A stretch of DNA of 64,000 bases. Source: Russula earlei (taxonomy: Eukaryota; Basidiomycota; Agaricomycetes; Russulales; Russulaceae). The notes under the pieces are model-generated. The model did not search any database, was not told where the DNA came from, and worked only from the letters and a program-made list of their open reading frames with translations. The stretch spans positions 124,001 through 188,000 of the forward strand of contig JAGFNK010000034.1 in the NCBI GenBank assembly GCA_025769875.1. The letters run 5' to 3'. Shown in pieces: positions 35,377-46,469 of the stretch; position 1 is the stretch's first letter, and the number at the start of each line of letters is the position of its first letter. The position numbers were made by a program, and so were the translations under genes.

Positions 35377-36006
35377 ACAGTTATTGGCCTACACTTGGAA
35401 ATCTAGACTCAGAGGGTGTATTGACATCGTAGGCGATAGACCTACTGGACCGAAGTATAGAACGACAGGTGTTGGATAAAGAATGGGCCGAACGTATGTA
35501 CCCGTGAACCAAACTTTCTTCCTGCCAGAGTGAATACTCAATTTAAAAGCCTATATGCAATGCAAGTAAAAAGGAGCATTATTTTGAACCGCGTGTATGA
35601 GAATCGTTAATCAAAAGAGTGTATTGTCCAGGCCAGCTATGCAAGAACGTGGCGTTAAATTTTAATATGGGCACAGTGTGAGTTTAGAGTATCATACAAC
35701 GACTTCGGGCTCAGAGTTAGATGAAGATGGCAATACATACGGGTATATTGCGCATCCAGAGCAAACAAGAACGACCATACGGTGAAATGAGCCCTTGCGG
35801 TCGCATGGGAGAGTAATCGGAAAATTTGGCATTTGCTATGACCCGCGCGGGAATGAATCTTGTTTAGGACTACTAAACGAAGCGCGAGAGCCGTAGGAAT
35901 CAGCAGGGTGCCCATCAAGGTGTAAATTTGAGCGTGAGCGAGCGAGCACATCGCTTGCTACGTCTTCCCCGTACTGCTCTGCCAATTGGCTGATAGCAAT
36001 TAACAG
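35377..36006. other. convergent intergenic region
   Basis: 630 bp between the stops of the mutase (+) and tetraspanin (-). A 98-codon minus-strand frame at 35655-35951 has a hydrophobic stretch but no family match and no supporting junctions. No RNA gene seen. Confidence 0.5.
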
Positions 36007-37316
36007 TTAACACAGATACTTCGTGAAGATTGGGGATATGCACCTAGCATAGTTGTCCATGATAACCGCCATCGAATTCATGCTGAGCCGGTAAGCCTTG
36101 GGCATCATGCCCTTGCCAAAGCGGTATGTGATATGATTCGAGCATAGCAAGCCGACCACGATAACTGCGATTTGAAACGGTACGAGGGCAAAGGTGACTA
36201 TGTACCAGCGCTCCAAAACGAAACTCTCGAATTTCATGTAGGGACCCTTGCACCCGGGAAGCACAGAGCGCGAGTAGCATACTTGGGAAATTGCAGCCTC
36301 GACAAATGGGGAGAAAAAGCCGCAGCAGTGCAGCTGATTCTGTATACGGAGCCACTCGTTGATACCGAAGTCGCGACCCCACTGAAAGTTGACCTTGCCG
36401 TCAAGATTGAAGTTGCGCTTCTTGAAGGTCATGTATCCGGGAGCCACGAGGAGGGTGAAACATATCCAGAGGAGGAATGTGTATATGGCGAGGAATGAGC
36501 GGTTGTTGAGGAGGATGCCGGCCCAGCCGATGACGGAGGTTACGATTCCTAAGCTAGCTGCGATGGTGGAAATGATGAGCTCGGGGCGGTTGCCCACGCG
36601 AACGATGTCGGCATGTTTCCAGACGTCAAACCAAGTACAAAGGACAAATATGATGCCCGCGAGGGAATATCCAGAGAACTGTGAGAGAATAAGAGAACAC
36701 AAAAACGCAATCAGCAAGCGCTCAAAAAATGTGATGTTTGTCAGATGCGATGCAGCGAACACCGCTGTTGAACGTGTAGGGACGGAAAAGGAAAACGGGT
36801 GAAAGAACACTCACAAGGAGATTGGAAAAGAAAAGGGTCCATTTGAATCTATTCCAACGAAGGCGGGGGCGGGTGCGCCCGCCCTCCTTTCCGAAAAAAC
36901 TCCCCTGAACGCCATCATAATCTTCGTCTCCCTCGCCTGGCATACGAGCTTCACCACTGCGAAAGGCCTCACGGCCTCCGCCACGTTTCGGGAGACGAAA
37001 CCCTTTGCCACGATTTTTGAGGCCATTGTGAAGGACTGCATCTGAGAACTTGGTAGGGAGATAGTTGATGGACAATGAAAGAGTAGATGCTGGGCGAAGG
37101 AGGGGCGAGCCTGTACGGGGAGATATGGAAGCATTGGAAGCAAAGGGACGACTTGGGGGGTCGAGCTGGGTGTTGACGTTGGTGTTGGACATCATCTGTC
37201 GCAGAGAGGCGGAATAGGCCGAGTTGGCCGTGGAGATCACAGAGGCACGACTACCCGAGGAAATTAGCGGGGGCACAAAAAGAGGTTGGTTGGACGTACG
37301 TATAACTGTAGTCCAT
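36007..37316 (-). CDS. fungal tetraspanin-like membrane protein
   Basis: Four-span membrane protein of the fungal tetraspanin type. The start at 37316 (MDYSYT, then an intron to RASVISTANSAYS) is preferred over the later Met pair. A long basic, Ser-rich cytosolic N-terminus (SINYLPTKFSDAVLHN, RLRWNRFKWT) precedes TM1, which is built across the intron near 36680-36815 (FFSNLL / FSGYSLAGIIFVLCTWF). TM2 (IISTIAASLGIVTSVIGWAG) and TM3 (FLAIYTFLLWICFTLLVAPGY) follow. The large loop holds the signature NQLHCCGFFSPF with CCG, plus further Cys in SQVCYSRSVLPGCKGPY. TM4 is WYIVTFALVPFQIAVIVVGLL. Tetraspanins organise membrane complexes; in some pathogenic fungi they act in penetration. The partner here is unknown. 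Confidence 0.85.
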
Positions 37317-37840
37317 CTGGAGGGTATACACGAAAAGGAGCGGGTAGAATTTCAAGGCAAGCGGCAAGCGAAAAGCGGGATAGAAGAAGGGAAAAAGAGG
37401 CGAGTTGTCAGGGAGTTTGTTTCAACGGCGTTTAGAAGGTGGGAACCAATTTCCCTTTGGCTTACCGACGGTCGGACCGAGGCGGGGCCCGGCTCTGTGT
37501 AGTAGTAGTTATCACGATCACCGGCTTGGTACGTCGACCACGTTCGCTGCATTATGTATATATTACGCTTGCGGGGGAGGGGGACGGGGGGAGGGTACAG
37601 TGGAAGACGAGAAAAAGGATGGATGGCAACAACGGATGCGCCCAGACCGGATACGGTCATATTTCATATCGTCGACCCCTACCCCTGCTCACCCCGCCCG
37701 GCTTAAATTGGCCTGATGACCACCACGGCTCAGCGTCGCTCCATTCACGTCGCATTCTACCGTTTTTTCCACACTAATCTCTAGCTTCGAAACCAGCTCG
37801 ACCTCTCCTCCTGAAGGTAGAGTCTATGATTCCTTCATTA
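37317..37840. promoter_or_regulatory. upstream region of the tetraspanin gene
   Basis: 524 bp between the tetraspanin start and the DUF6534 gene stop, both on the minus strand. It has G-rich runs at 37565-37600 and no clear TATA box for the minus strand. No gene seen. Confidence 0.35.
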
Positions 37841-39660
37841 TCAAGTACGACGCGTGAATCCGGGAGAAGCACTCACGGGCTGAAATTGTCGCCCTCGCGT
37901 CTGACCAAAGGCAGAGGGGAACAGCACTGGCAAGACGTGTTCACCGTCGCTATTAAAGTTTGAACGGAGGTGTCGTAATGACCGCCGGCTGTTGAGCGTG
38001 CCAAGAAGCGAGTTGGCATACACTACACCAACATTCGTGTAAGCACTACCACAAATTTCGAGAAGCGACGCACGTTTACTGATCCCAAAATGTAGCCCAA
38101 GGAAGATCAAATTGCCTGGCATGGTCAACCACTACTGCTGTCAAGATGCCGGTTATCCAGGCTCAGATCATTAGACTCACGCAAATTAGAGACACAACAG
38201 TGGTGACGCTTCGTGATGTCGAGCGTTTAGGGAAATGTACAAAAAGCGACGCCAGCGAACGTACTCACCAAGTAAGTGCCCCATTATTAAATGTATACAA
38301 CATGATTACATCGATTACGTGGTCCATCCTGCAGATAATCAGCTTCCAGCATTCTCGCGTGAATTCTACACAACGTACTCCCCAAAACCAGTTCGACTCA
38401 TCTGTAGGAAATACCACATGGCGCCAGTGATAAGGATATCGAGCGTGCATGCGGTGGAGAGTCCGAGTGTGAAGACAAACTGTGGTCCAGTATGATATCG
38501 AGGACGGCGGGGGGAGAGAGGTATTCTGATCACTTACTCCGTATCTCTGAACAAATTCATGGAAGCTTCTTAACCTCCCCCTAAATGATAACCATCAGAG
38601 TCGGTGCATGTTCTCCAACCGTTCAATAGGTATCACTCACATCTCAATAGTCGATACCAATGCGGCACTTAAGCGAACGAATGCAAGTACGACCTACATG
38701 ACATGTACACATGAGTTGTCAGTATAATCCCGATATTTATACGTACAAGTGGTGCCGTGATGTACCAGTTACTCCGGCTAACTGCACAAAACAAGAGTTG
38801 TCAGCTTGGTCCACTCCATTGATCGAATACCGTAACGGTAATAGAATAGGACGCACGTAGGAGGACTCGGTGGGAGAAGAAACTTCGGGAAACAGCACAT
38901 AATCAGTGACTGACTTGCATGCAGCAGACGGCATATTGGGCGCACAGATGGGTTACAAAAGTGATAGTCGCCTGTGGGGCAGCGATTATATTAGACATCA
39001 GAAATTAGCAACTTGAGCATCCGCAAATGCTGCAAGGTGTATAGATTGGGCTTACCGTAAAGGCAACGGTCAGCTATGTGCCATTGGCGCGACAACCTGA
39101 GGATCAAGTTTTCAACTAAAAGAAAATATTGCTTGGACGCACCGCAATGGTCCTGAACATGGTGTATCAATGGAACAAAGCAACAAATTATCGGAACAAG
39201 ACCACTCACAGGGGTATTTCATCAGCAATGGCTTCATTTCCGAAGTTCAGGATGAGGAAGTCCCAGGTTGCAGCGCACATCAATGCAGCGTGCGTACTGT
39301 CAAGCAACCTATTCAAAAATAATAATTCGATTAATTGTGCTACTTAAGAGGGAGAGTCGGAGCCTTCAGTGGATTCCGAGTGGCACAGAACGAACCAGAC
39401 GGATATGACCTAGAGATTGATATAATGGCCGAGTCATGTAATTCCTGGCGCGGCACACATACCAAGAACTTTATACGAAAGGAGTCTTTCGGGTAAAGAC
39501 GGTAGTACAAGAATGTCTGGACGGCGGTCATTCCCGAAAGGCTGGGAAAGTGGTCAACACAATATTTGGATTAGCCAATAAGAGGTTCATACGCTGTGGA
39601 GAGCATGCAGCCGATGAGGATGGCCCCCAGTGTTGTCTTAATATGTGACAAGTCGCCCAT
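37841..39660 (-). CDS. DUF6534-type multispan membrane protein with microexons
   Basis: Member of a basidiomycete-expanded family of seven-span membrane proteins of unknown function. More than ten short exons can be chained: MGDLSHIKTTLGAILIGCML, then LSGMTAVQTFLYYRLYPKDS, VISVWLLDSTHAALMCAATW, DFLILNFGNEAIADEIPL, a 10 nt exon (39143-39152), an 18 nt exon (39056-39073) and ITFVTHLCAQYA. These are followed by SRSNWYITAPLVVLAFVRLS, STIEMLRSFHEFVQRYG, FVFTLGLSTACTLDILITGA, DHVIDVIMLYTFNNGALTC, VTTVVSLICWLTMPGNLIFL and the family end motif ISKLYANSLLGTLNSRRSL. An apparent frameshift near 38140 disappears when the intron is placed from TGC/gtgagt to cagtag. The stop is at 37841. Confidence 0.82.
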
Positions 39661-40506
39661 ACCTAAGGACACTCAGAAACCCACAGAATGTGGGTTGGTA
39701 AGAGGGTATCGTATAAGGAGAAAGTGATCATTGCATCATCAACAACGATACTTTTTGAGGCCCAACGAACTTCGCAAGGAGAAAAAATATTCCCCACCGA
39801 TCCCCTGTGGGGAAAGCGGCAGAAGTACCAACGGCAAAGGATGAGACGCCCGAAACAAAAAAGTTCGCAATCGGGTACCGCCGAGGTTGATTGAATCAGC
39901 TTTGTGTGATCGGATCTTTAGTTGGGTCATGAACATGACGATGAGGCGCTGCTGTGGTACAGCAGTGGTGATAGACCATCCCACGCCCATGGCACCTTCC
40001 TCCCGAACTTCGAGAATGTGTTGCACGGCTACACTCTGAAGTGAGGCCAAAAGGACCTTCCTTACCTCTGTCTTACATCACTCGCTCTGGCCCTGGAATA
40101 AGACCCGTGCTTTGGGTCTGGTTCGCGTTCGGACATTCACGGTGATTGAATATCTCCATGCGCTGGCAGCAGTGCCAGAAGGCCTTACGTAATGCCTCTT
40201 GTATCGCCAACACGAACGCCGTTCATTGCTTCTTTTTTTGTAAATCTTTTGGACCACCCACATGACCAGGAGCTTGATTAGATCATGTCATAGCAGTGTC
40301 AGAGGTAGTTTGACTCACGAGGCGAACACGTTTTTTGGATTCTCCATGTGGGGCAAATGCAATTGATACGATCAAATTTCTTAATCTCAGAAAACCCCTT
40401 TTGGAGCGGGAGACGTGGCGACGAAACACTTGTCTTGAGCTTCCAGCAAAGCTTTCGTGACGTGACGGATCGTCAATTAGGCCATTTCCGGGAGTTTCCT
40501 GTTATC
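39661..40506. other. intergenic region
   Basis: 846 bp between divergent genes (DUF6534 protein and RidA protein). Frames at 39688-40050 on both strands lack junctions or family motifs. Nothing else recognised. Confidence 0.45.
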
Positions 40507-41213
40507 ATGATACGACTAGCTGGCAGTCATCGCCTCCTCCTCGTACCCCGGACTTCCTCCACCGAACAGGCATTCAAAAGTCCCAGACATTGCTCGACAC
40601 AACTCTTACGCAACATGTCCAGCGTCACTACACATCCATCGCTCAGGAAAGTCTCGACTGCAAGTACGTTGTCGTCTGACACATGCGCGATCTTGGTCCG
40701 GACTGATGGGATGATCAACTCATGCTACAGACGCACCTCAAGCAATTGGGCCATACAGCCAAGCCATTGTGAGCCCACCGTTTGTGTTCGTCTCAGGATG
40801 CCTTGGCTTCGATCCCAAAACCGGCGCATTTGTCGATGGCGGGGTCGAAGCGCAAGCACGCCAAGCACTCCAGAACTTGAAGAGCGTCATAGAGGCTAGC
40901 GGGAGCGAGGTTGGTAAGATCGTTAAAACGACGGTACGCTTGTGTACTTTGCACTCGTTTAGATGGGTCTTATTGATCGGATCGTATAGGTCTTCCTGAA
41001 GGACCTAAACAACTTCGGAGCAGTTAATGCAATCTATCAGGATTTTTTTGGGGAACATAAACCCGCAAGGTGTGTGCAGAGCCTAGCAGCCTGGCGACAG
41101 GTCGTGGTTAAAGAGGGATGCTTAAATGCCTGCTTAGATCGTTGGTTGAGGTTGCTCGCATTCCTCGCGATGGGCTTTTCGAGATTGAGGCTATCGGGTC
41201 AATCTCGTCATGA
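40507..41213 (+). CDS. RidA/YER057c/UK114 family enamine-imine deaminase
   Basis: Hydrolyses reactive enamine/imine intermediates released by PLP enzymes. Four exons (40507-40663, 40731-40933, 40990-41069, 41138-41213) sum to 516 nt, 171 residues. Motifs: APQAIGPYSQAI, FVFVSGCLGFDPKTG, QARQALQNLKSVIEASG, TTVFLKDLNNFGAVNAIYQ and VEVARIPRDGLFEIEAIG with the conserved Arg. The first Met (40507) adds about 36 residues rich in Arg, Ser and Leu (MIRLAGSHRLLLVPRTS), resembling a mitochondrial presequence. A second in-frame Met at 40615 gives the usual cytosolic length. The gene ends 190 bp before the palindrome. Confidence 0.9.
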
Positions 41214-41459
41214 TCCAGCTCTTTGCTGCGAAGTGTACTTTTAAGACATGTTGTCATTTTAGGAACCGTTCTTGAAGCTGGCGTGTGTCACAGCATTGTC
41301 CTAGGTTTATGAACCCTTCCTGAGGCTATGTCGTCAGTCTTAGAAGAGGCTCACTCGGATGCCTCATATTTCACGCCTTCGCACGTTTGCCAATAGGCAA
41401 TTAATTGTCGTTTTCACGTGACCTTGCACTTGCCATTTTTGGATGTCATTTCGAGTGCA

Positions 41460-41873
41460 AACATAAAACTGCTATATCTCAACAGTTTCTCAACAGATTG
41501 CCTTGAAACTTTGACAGTGAAACCTTATATGTTGTATCTAGGTGCAGCTAAAATATGGGAGCCTAATATTTAGTTCTTGAAATGTCGATTTTTGGGTGGT
41601 GACATGAGTGCAAAACTTTGAACTGCCATATCTCAACTGTTTCTGAACCAATTGACTTGAAACTTCAACAGTGGGATCCCATGTACTGTATCTAGGTGCA
41701 GCCCAAGAGTTTGGGTCTGATTCTTAGTTTTTGAAGTTTTGGTTTTTGGGTGTGATCTGAGTTCAAAATTTCGATCTGCCATATCTCAACCATTTCTCAA
41801 TAGATTGCCCTGAAACGTGGACAGTGGGACCTTATATACTGTATCTAAATGCAGCAAAAATATGGGAGCCTAA
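41460..41873. repeat. 153 bp tandem units in the left palindrome arm
   Basis: Landmark CTGCYATATCTCAAC recurs with spacings of about 154 and 153 bp (near 41471, 41625 and 41778). Each unit includes TTGAAACTT-GACAGTG, ATGTACTGTATCTAGGTGCAG and AGTTTTTGAAG-TT. Another unit lies at 42427-42590. The same unit recurs at 45770-45930, 46470-46540 and 59805-60420. Confidence 0.85.
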
Positions 41874-42426
41874 GGCCCCTTTTACCAACTGAGAATTCTT
41901 GAATCTTGAACTTGAACTTGGATTTCGGGATTTTCCGGGAGTGACAGGAGTGACAGGAGTGATGTAAGTGATATGATGTATATAATAAATTAATATGCAT
42001 TTCTTTTTGTTGTCATTTGCATACTCACATATTTGGTGTTACACATGATGTGTCAGCATCAAACTCAGAGTTGAGCAGTCCAACTTGAGCTCAACATCTG
42101 GGTGCTTGCAGCCCCATTTTCACCAGAGCTGCACATACAAAATTTGCACAAAGATGTGCACCCACACATTGGTGACACATATTCTGCCTTATGACATGCT
42201 TGCAATACCCCACTTGGAAGGAGTGGAAGGAAGGGTTAGAAAAAATATTTTACATATCACATGTAAACCCAGCAAATCACACCGAAAAATAACTCATATT
42301 TGAAATAGACTCATATTAGTTTATTATGTCACTTACATCACACCTGTCATTCCTGTCACTCCCGGAAAATCCTGAAATCCAAGTTCAAGTTCAAGATTCA
42401 AGAATTCTCAGTTGGTAAAAGGGGCC
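41874..42426. mobile_element. MITE with about 100 bp terminal inverted repeats, TAA target duplication
   Basis: 553 bp. It begins GGCCCCTTTTACCAACTGAG and ends with the reverse complement. TAA flanks both sides (41871-41873, 42427-42429), and related units elsewhere show a single TAA at this site (for example at 41555). A 3-base TWA duplication with GG-starting ends is typical of PIF/Harbinger elements. There is no transposase ORF. Confidence 0.85.
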
Positions 42427-43639
42427 TAATATTCAGTTTTTGAAGTTTCAATTTTTGGTTGCCAAGCTGCAGTGTGAAATTTCGTACTGCCATGTCTCAA
42501 CCATTTCTCAATGGATTGTCTTGAAACTTGGACAGTGGAACCTCATGTACTGTAGCTAGATGTTTCACTCATTGGATGTTCACATTTTGGGGTGCCAACC
42601 CCAAGCATGATAATATTACATTATCCCTACAGCTGAATCCATCCATGATATGATATGACTATTACAACTGTACCGCACAAGAAGGGCACACTTAAGTTCA
42701 CGGGGCTGGACAAAGACTGAGGGAAGAGTGAAAGAGACAAAATTGAAATGATGACACAAGGCATGCGTCGAGGCAGCAATAGGCATCGGCATGGGTACAT
42801 GTGCGTGTAGCTTCTTCAGTGAGTCTTCAGCCTTGTGCGCGCATGATCTCATTGTCACAAAGGGGGGTGTGCACGTTGTGAGGTGTTGCCATGCATTGGA
42901 ATGCGGGCACAGTGCAGGGAAGCAGGAGGGAGGAGTGTGCTTGCGTCATGTGTCAAATGTGTCATCACAACATGGTGTTGCCAGGTGTTGGCCATGTTGC
43001 TGATATTGCTGCTGCTGCTGTTGTTGTTGTCATTGATCCTGGTGCTGCTGTCATGGCAGAGGCTGAGGCGTGGTCATTTGAGGCAATGGGGTGGTGAGAG
43101 GCAAGGGCGTAGGCGATGGCATTATGGAAAGGCATGAGCATCTGAGGGGGTGACTTGCATGTTGCTCGTGCTGTCATCTTGTGGGCGTGGCGACGAGGTC
43201 TTCGCCACTGCAGGTGATGGCAGCACTCGTGGGTGAGGTTGTATGTATGGATGAGGATGCGGTGGAAGGGGAGGAGTGGTGCGGCATGGTGCTTGCATCT
43301 GCAACTCCTGTGGCGACATCGTGGTGGTGGCTGGTGATCTTTCTGCAGGGCAGCATCAAGGTAATGATGGGTGATGCTGGACATGCTGGGAACCGCAGGG
43401 ACAACAGGAGCAGGCAATGTGAAGGCACGACATTTTGGCAACCATACCTGCTGTTACGGGGCAGGGTGGGGAACATGGCGGTGTGGGTTTGGCCTGGAGT
43501 TGCGTAGAAGTGCAGCTGTGTGCATGCATACGTTGGGCAGCAGAGAGGTGATGTCGTGCTGGGCAGGAGAGCAGGTAAATGTGTGCACGCACCGAGGGGG
43601 TCCAGGGGGCATGATCCATTCATTGTGATGCGAAGTAGG

Positions 43640-43860
43640 ATGTTCACATCTTCAGAAAGTGCTGAAGAGTGTCCTGCCAGTGAGAAAGGATGAGCGCAAC
43701 ATGTCCAGAGTGATGTCGCTCAGAGGTGCCTTGGACTCTGATGTTGAGGATGCAAGAAGTAGACCTGTCTCTTCAAAGGTCTCCCGGATTGCCGTCATTT
43801 GATACAAATTATCCTGCTTCCTGTTGCGGTTGCCTCCAGGAGAGACCTGGGTGATATGGA
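43640..43860 (-). pseudogene. captured fragment of a Nudix hydrolase gene
   Basis: The minus strand reads VSPGGNRNRKQDNLYQ, then MTAIRETFEETGLLLASS, then SDITLDMLRSSFLTG. This matches the Nudix box (G...RExxEExGxL) with the spacing of NUDT19-like proteins. No start, no complete domain and no stop belong to it. It lies in the palindrome loop and continues a few codons into the left arm. It therefore looks like a piece of a host gene picked up by the element. Confidence 0.75.
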
Positions 43861-44093
43861 CTGGGTGGGATCAGCCAAAGGTACACGCATGATGTCACCA
43901 CCACTTGGATAAGCAATACGTAGATTCAAATAGTGTGAGAATGTGTGAGTAAGCACTCCAAGTGCTAGCATGCACAAGCAAAAATCCAGAACCACGATTG
44001 CGAATATGAGATTACAGATAGGAAAACAAGAGAGAGACAAGTGATCCAACTTATTCCTACATAGGTCTCCTGGTGCTTTTCTTATAGCTTGTC
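43688..44093. other. single-copy loop of the palindrome
   Basis: 406 bp between the inner ends of the two arms and not repeated elsewhere in the window. The left half is the Nudix fragment; the right half (43880-44093) reads on the minus strand as a hydrophobic frame, possibly intron sequence of the same captured gene. Confidence 0.7.
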
Positions 44094-44578
44094 CCTTCTC
44101 ACTGGCAGGACACTCTTCAGTGCTTTCTGAGGATGCGAACATTCTACTTCCCTTCACAACAAATGGATCATGCCCCCTGGACCCCCTCGGTGTGTGCGTG
44201 CATTTACCCACTCTCCTGCCTGGCACAACATTGCCTCTCTGCTGCCCAATGTATGCATGCACACAGCTGCACTTCTATGCAACTCCAGGCCAAACCCACA
44301 CCACCATGTTCCCCACCCTGCCCCGTAACAGTGGGTACGGTTGCCAAAATGTCACACCTTCACATTGCCCGCTCTTGTTGTCCCTGCGGTTCCTGCACAT
44401 CCAGCATCGCCCATCATTACCTTGATGCCGCCCCACAGAAAGATCACCAGCCGCTACCACAATGTCGCCACAGGAGAAGTCACCGATGCAAGCACCACGC
44501 CACACCACTCCTCCCATTCCACCACATCCCCATCCATACGTACAACCTCACCCACAAGCACTGCCATCACCTGCAGTG

Positions 44579-45149
44579 TGTTAGGATTCTCGTGTTCTCC
44601 GACTGTCACCTGTTTCACTGACTCATCTGTGATCACTCATATGTCTGCTTATTGATCTGGCTTAGTGATTGCTTACTGATCAATTACTGATCCTGTCTGG
44701 CTTAGTGATTGCTTACTGATCCTGATCAGTAATAGCTTACTCACTGCTTATTGATTCATGACAGATACTAGGAAAGAATGACTCACGCATGAGTCATTTC
44801 TAACATTCTTGAATTGCGCTTTCTGTATTTGGATACTACTGGTTCTTAGCTATGTGCATCCCAAGTCTCGTACGAATCGGATCAGCAGTTATCAAGATAT
44901 CGTATAAATAGTCTGTGGTATCAAGAAGTCGAGCCTTACACTCGACTTACACTTTCTCAAACAAGAAGCTATCACCTTGTTAAAACACTCTATACATTCT
45001 ATCGAAGAAACTCTAAGTGAAAGAGGCCCCTCTCTTCTCTTACATTCATTCTTCCTGAGATAATATCAAAGGGATCGAAGTCTAGTGCTTGAACTAAATC
45101 AAGCAACTCTTTCACTAAGAGATGGTATAAGATCAGTCGGATCTTAACA
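44579..45149 (+). mobile_element. family-A solo LTR with CAGTG target duplication
   Basis: 571 bp from TGTTAGGATTC to GATCTTAACA, flanked by CAGTG at 44574-44578 and 45150-45154. The left palindrome arm has the same flanks with a single CACTG (43206-43210), so the pre-insertion site is visible. It includes a TATAAATA box near 44900. Confidence 0.95.
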
Positions 45150-45930
45150 CAGTGGCGAAGACCTCATCACCATGCCCACAAGATGACAGCACAAGCAACA
45201 TGCAAGTCACCCCCTCAGATGCTCATGCCTTTCCATAATGCCATCGTCTACGCCCTTGCCTCTCGCCACCCCATTGCCTCAAATGACCATGCCTCAGCCT
45301 CTGCCATGACAGCAGCACCAGGATCAATGACAACAACAGCAGCAGCAGCAGCAATATCAGCAACATGGCCGACACCTGGCAACACCATGTTGCGATGACA
45401 CATTTGACACATGACGCAAGCACACTCCTCCCTCCTGCTTCCCTGCACTGTGCCCGCATTCCAATGCATGGCAACACCTCACAACGTGCACACCCCCCTT
45501 TGCGACAATGAGATCATGCGCGCACAAGGCTGAAGACTCACTGAAGAAGCTACATGCACATGTACCCATGCCAATGCCTATTGCTGCCTTGACGCATGCC
45601 TTGTGTCATCATTTCAATTTTGTCTCTTTCACTCTTCCCTCAGTCTTTGTCCAGCCCCGTGAACTTAAGTGTGCCCTTCTTGTGCGGTACAGTTGTAATA
45701 GTCATATCATATCATGGATGGATTCAGCTGTAGGGATAATGTAATATTATCATGCTTGGGGTTGGCACCCCAAAATGTGAACATCCAATGAGTGAAACAT
45801 CTAGCTACAGTACATGAGGTTCCACTGTCCAAGTTTCAAGACAATCCATTGAGAAATGGTTGAGACATGGCAGTACGAAATTTCACATGCAGCTTGGCAA
45901 CCAAAAATTGAAACTTCAAAAACTGAATAT

Positions 45931-46469
45931 TTTACCAACTGAGAATTCTTGAATCTTGAACTTGAACTTGGATTTCAGGATTTTCCAGGAGTGACAGGAA
46001 TGACAGGTGTGATGTAAGTGACATAATAAACTAATATGAGTCTATTTCAAATATGAGTTATTTTTCGGTGTGATTTACATGTGATATGTAAAATATTTTT
46101 TCTAACCCTTCCTTCCACTCCTTCCAAGTGGGGTATTGCAAGCATGTCATAAGGCAGAATATGTGTCACCAATGTGTGGGTGCACATCTTTGTGCAAATT
46201 TTGTATGTGCAGCTCTGGTGAAAATGGGGCTGCAAGCACCCAGATGTTGAGCTCAAGTTGGACTGCTCGACTCTTGAGTTTGATGCTGACACATCATGTG
46301 TAACCCCAAATATGTGAGTATGCAAATGACAACAAAAAGAAATGCATATTAATTTATTATATACATCATATCACTTACATCACTCCTGTCACTCCTGTCA
46401 CTCCCTGGAAAATCCTGAAATCCAAGTTCAAGTTCAAGATTCAAGAATTCTTGGTTGGTAAAAGGGGCC
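45931..46469. mobile_element. MITE copy in the right palindrome arm
   Basis: Mirror image of the element at 41874-42426. One end has lost its GGCCCC, starting at TTTTACCAACTGAG; the other end keeps GGTAAAAGGGGCC followed by TAA. It was most likely duplicated together with the arm. Confidence 0.8.

Larger units (their letters stand above)
41405..43687. repeat. left arm of a large inverted repeat (palindrome)
   Basis: Reads, as reverse complement, the right arm at 44094-46592. The outer end is TTGTCGTTTTCACG and the inner end is CCTGCCAGTGAGAA. Contents from outside in: three copies of a 153 bp unit split by a MITE, a further unit with the CATGATAATATTACATTATC landmark (about 42605), then GTG-rich DNA with a GCTGCTGCTGTTGTTGTT run near 43010. 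It contains the uninterrupted site CACTG (43206-43210) where the other arm carries a solo LTR. Long frames here are compositional. Confidence 0.9.

Noticed and set aside
38090..38200. Apparent frameshift in the DUF6534 gene near the WLTMPGN segment
   Set aside because: It comes from choosing the wrong acceptor. Placing an exon CVTTVVSLIC before an intron gtgagt...cagtag restores one frame with all family motifs.
42965..44655. Long overlapping frames of 80-160 codons in both palindrome arms
   Set aside because: They appear in several frames at once, are His/Pro/Thr- or Gly/Val-rich, and follow the GTG/CAC composition. No domain, start context or junction supports them.
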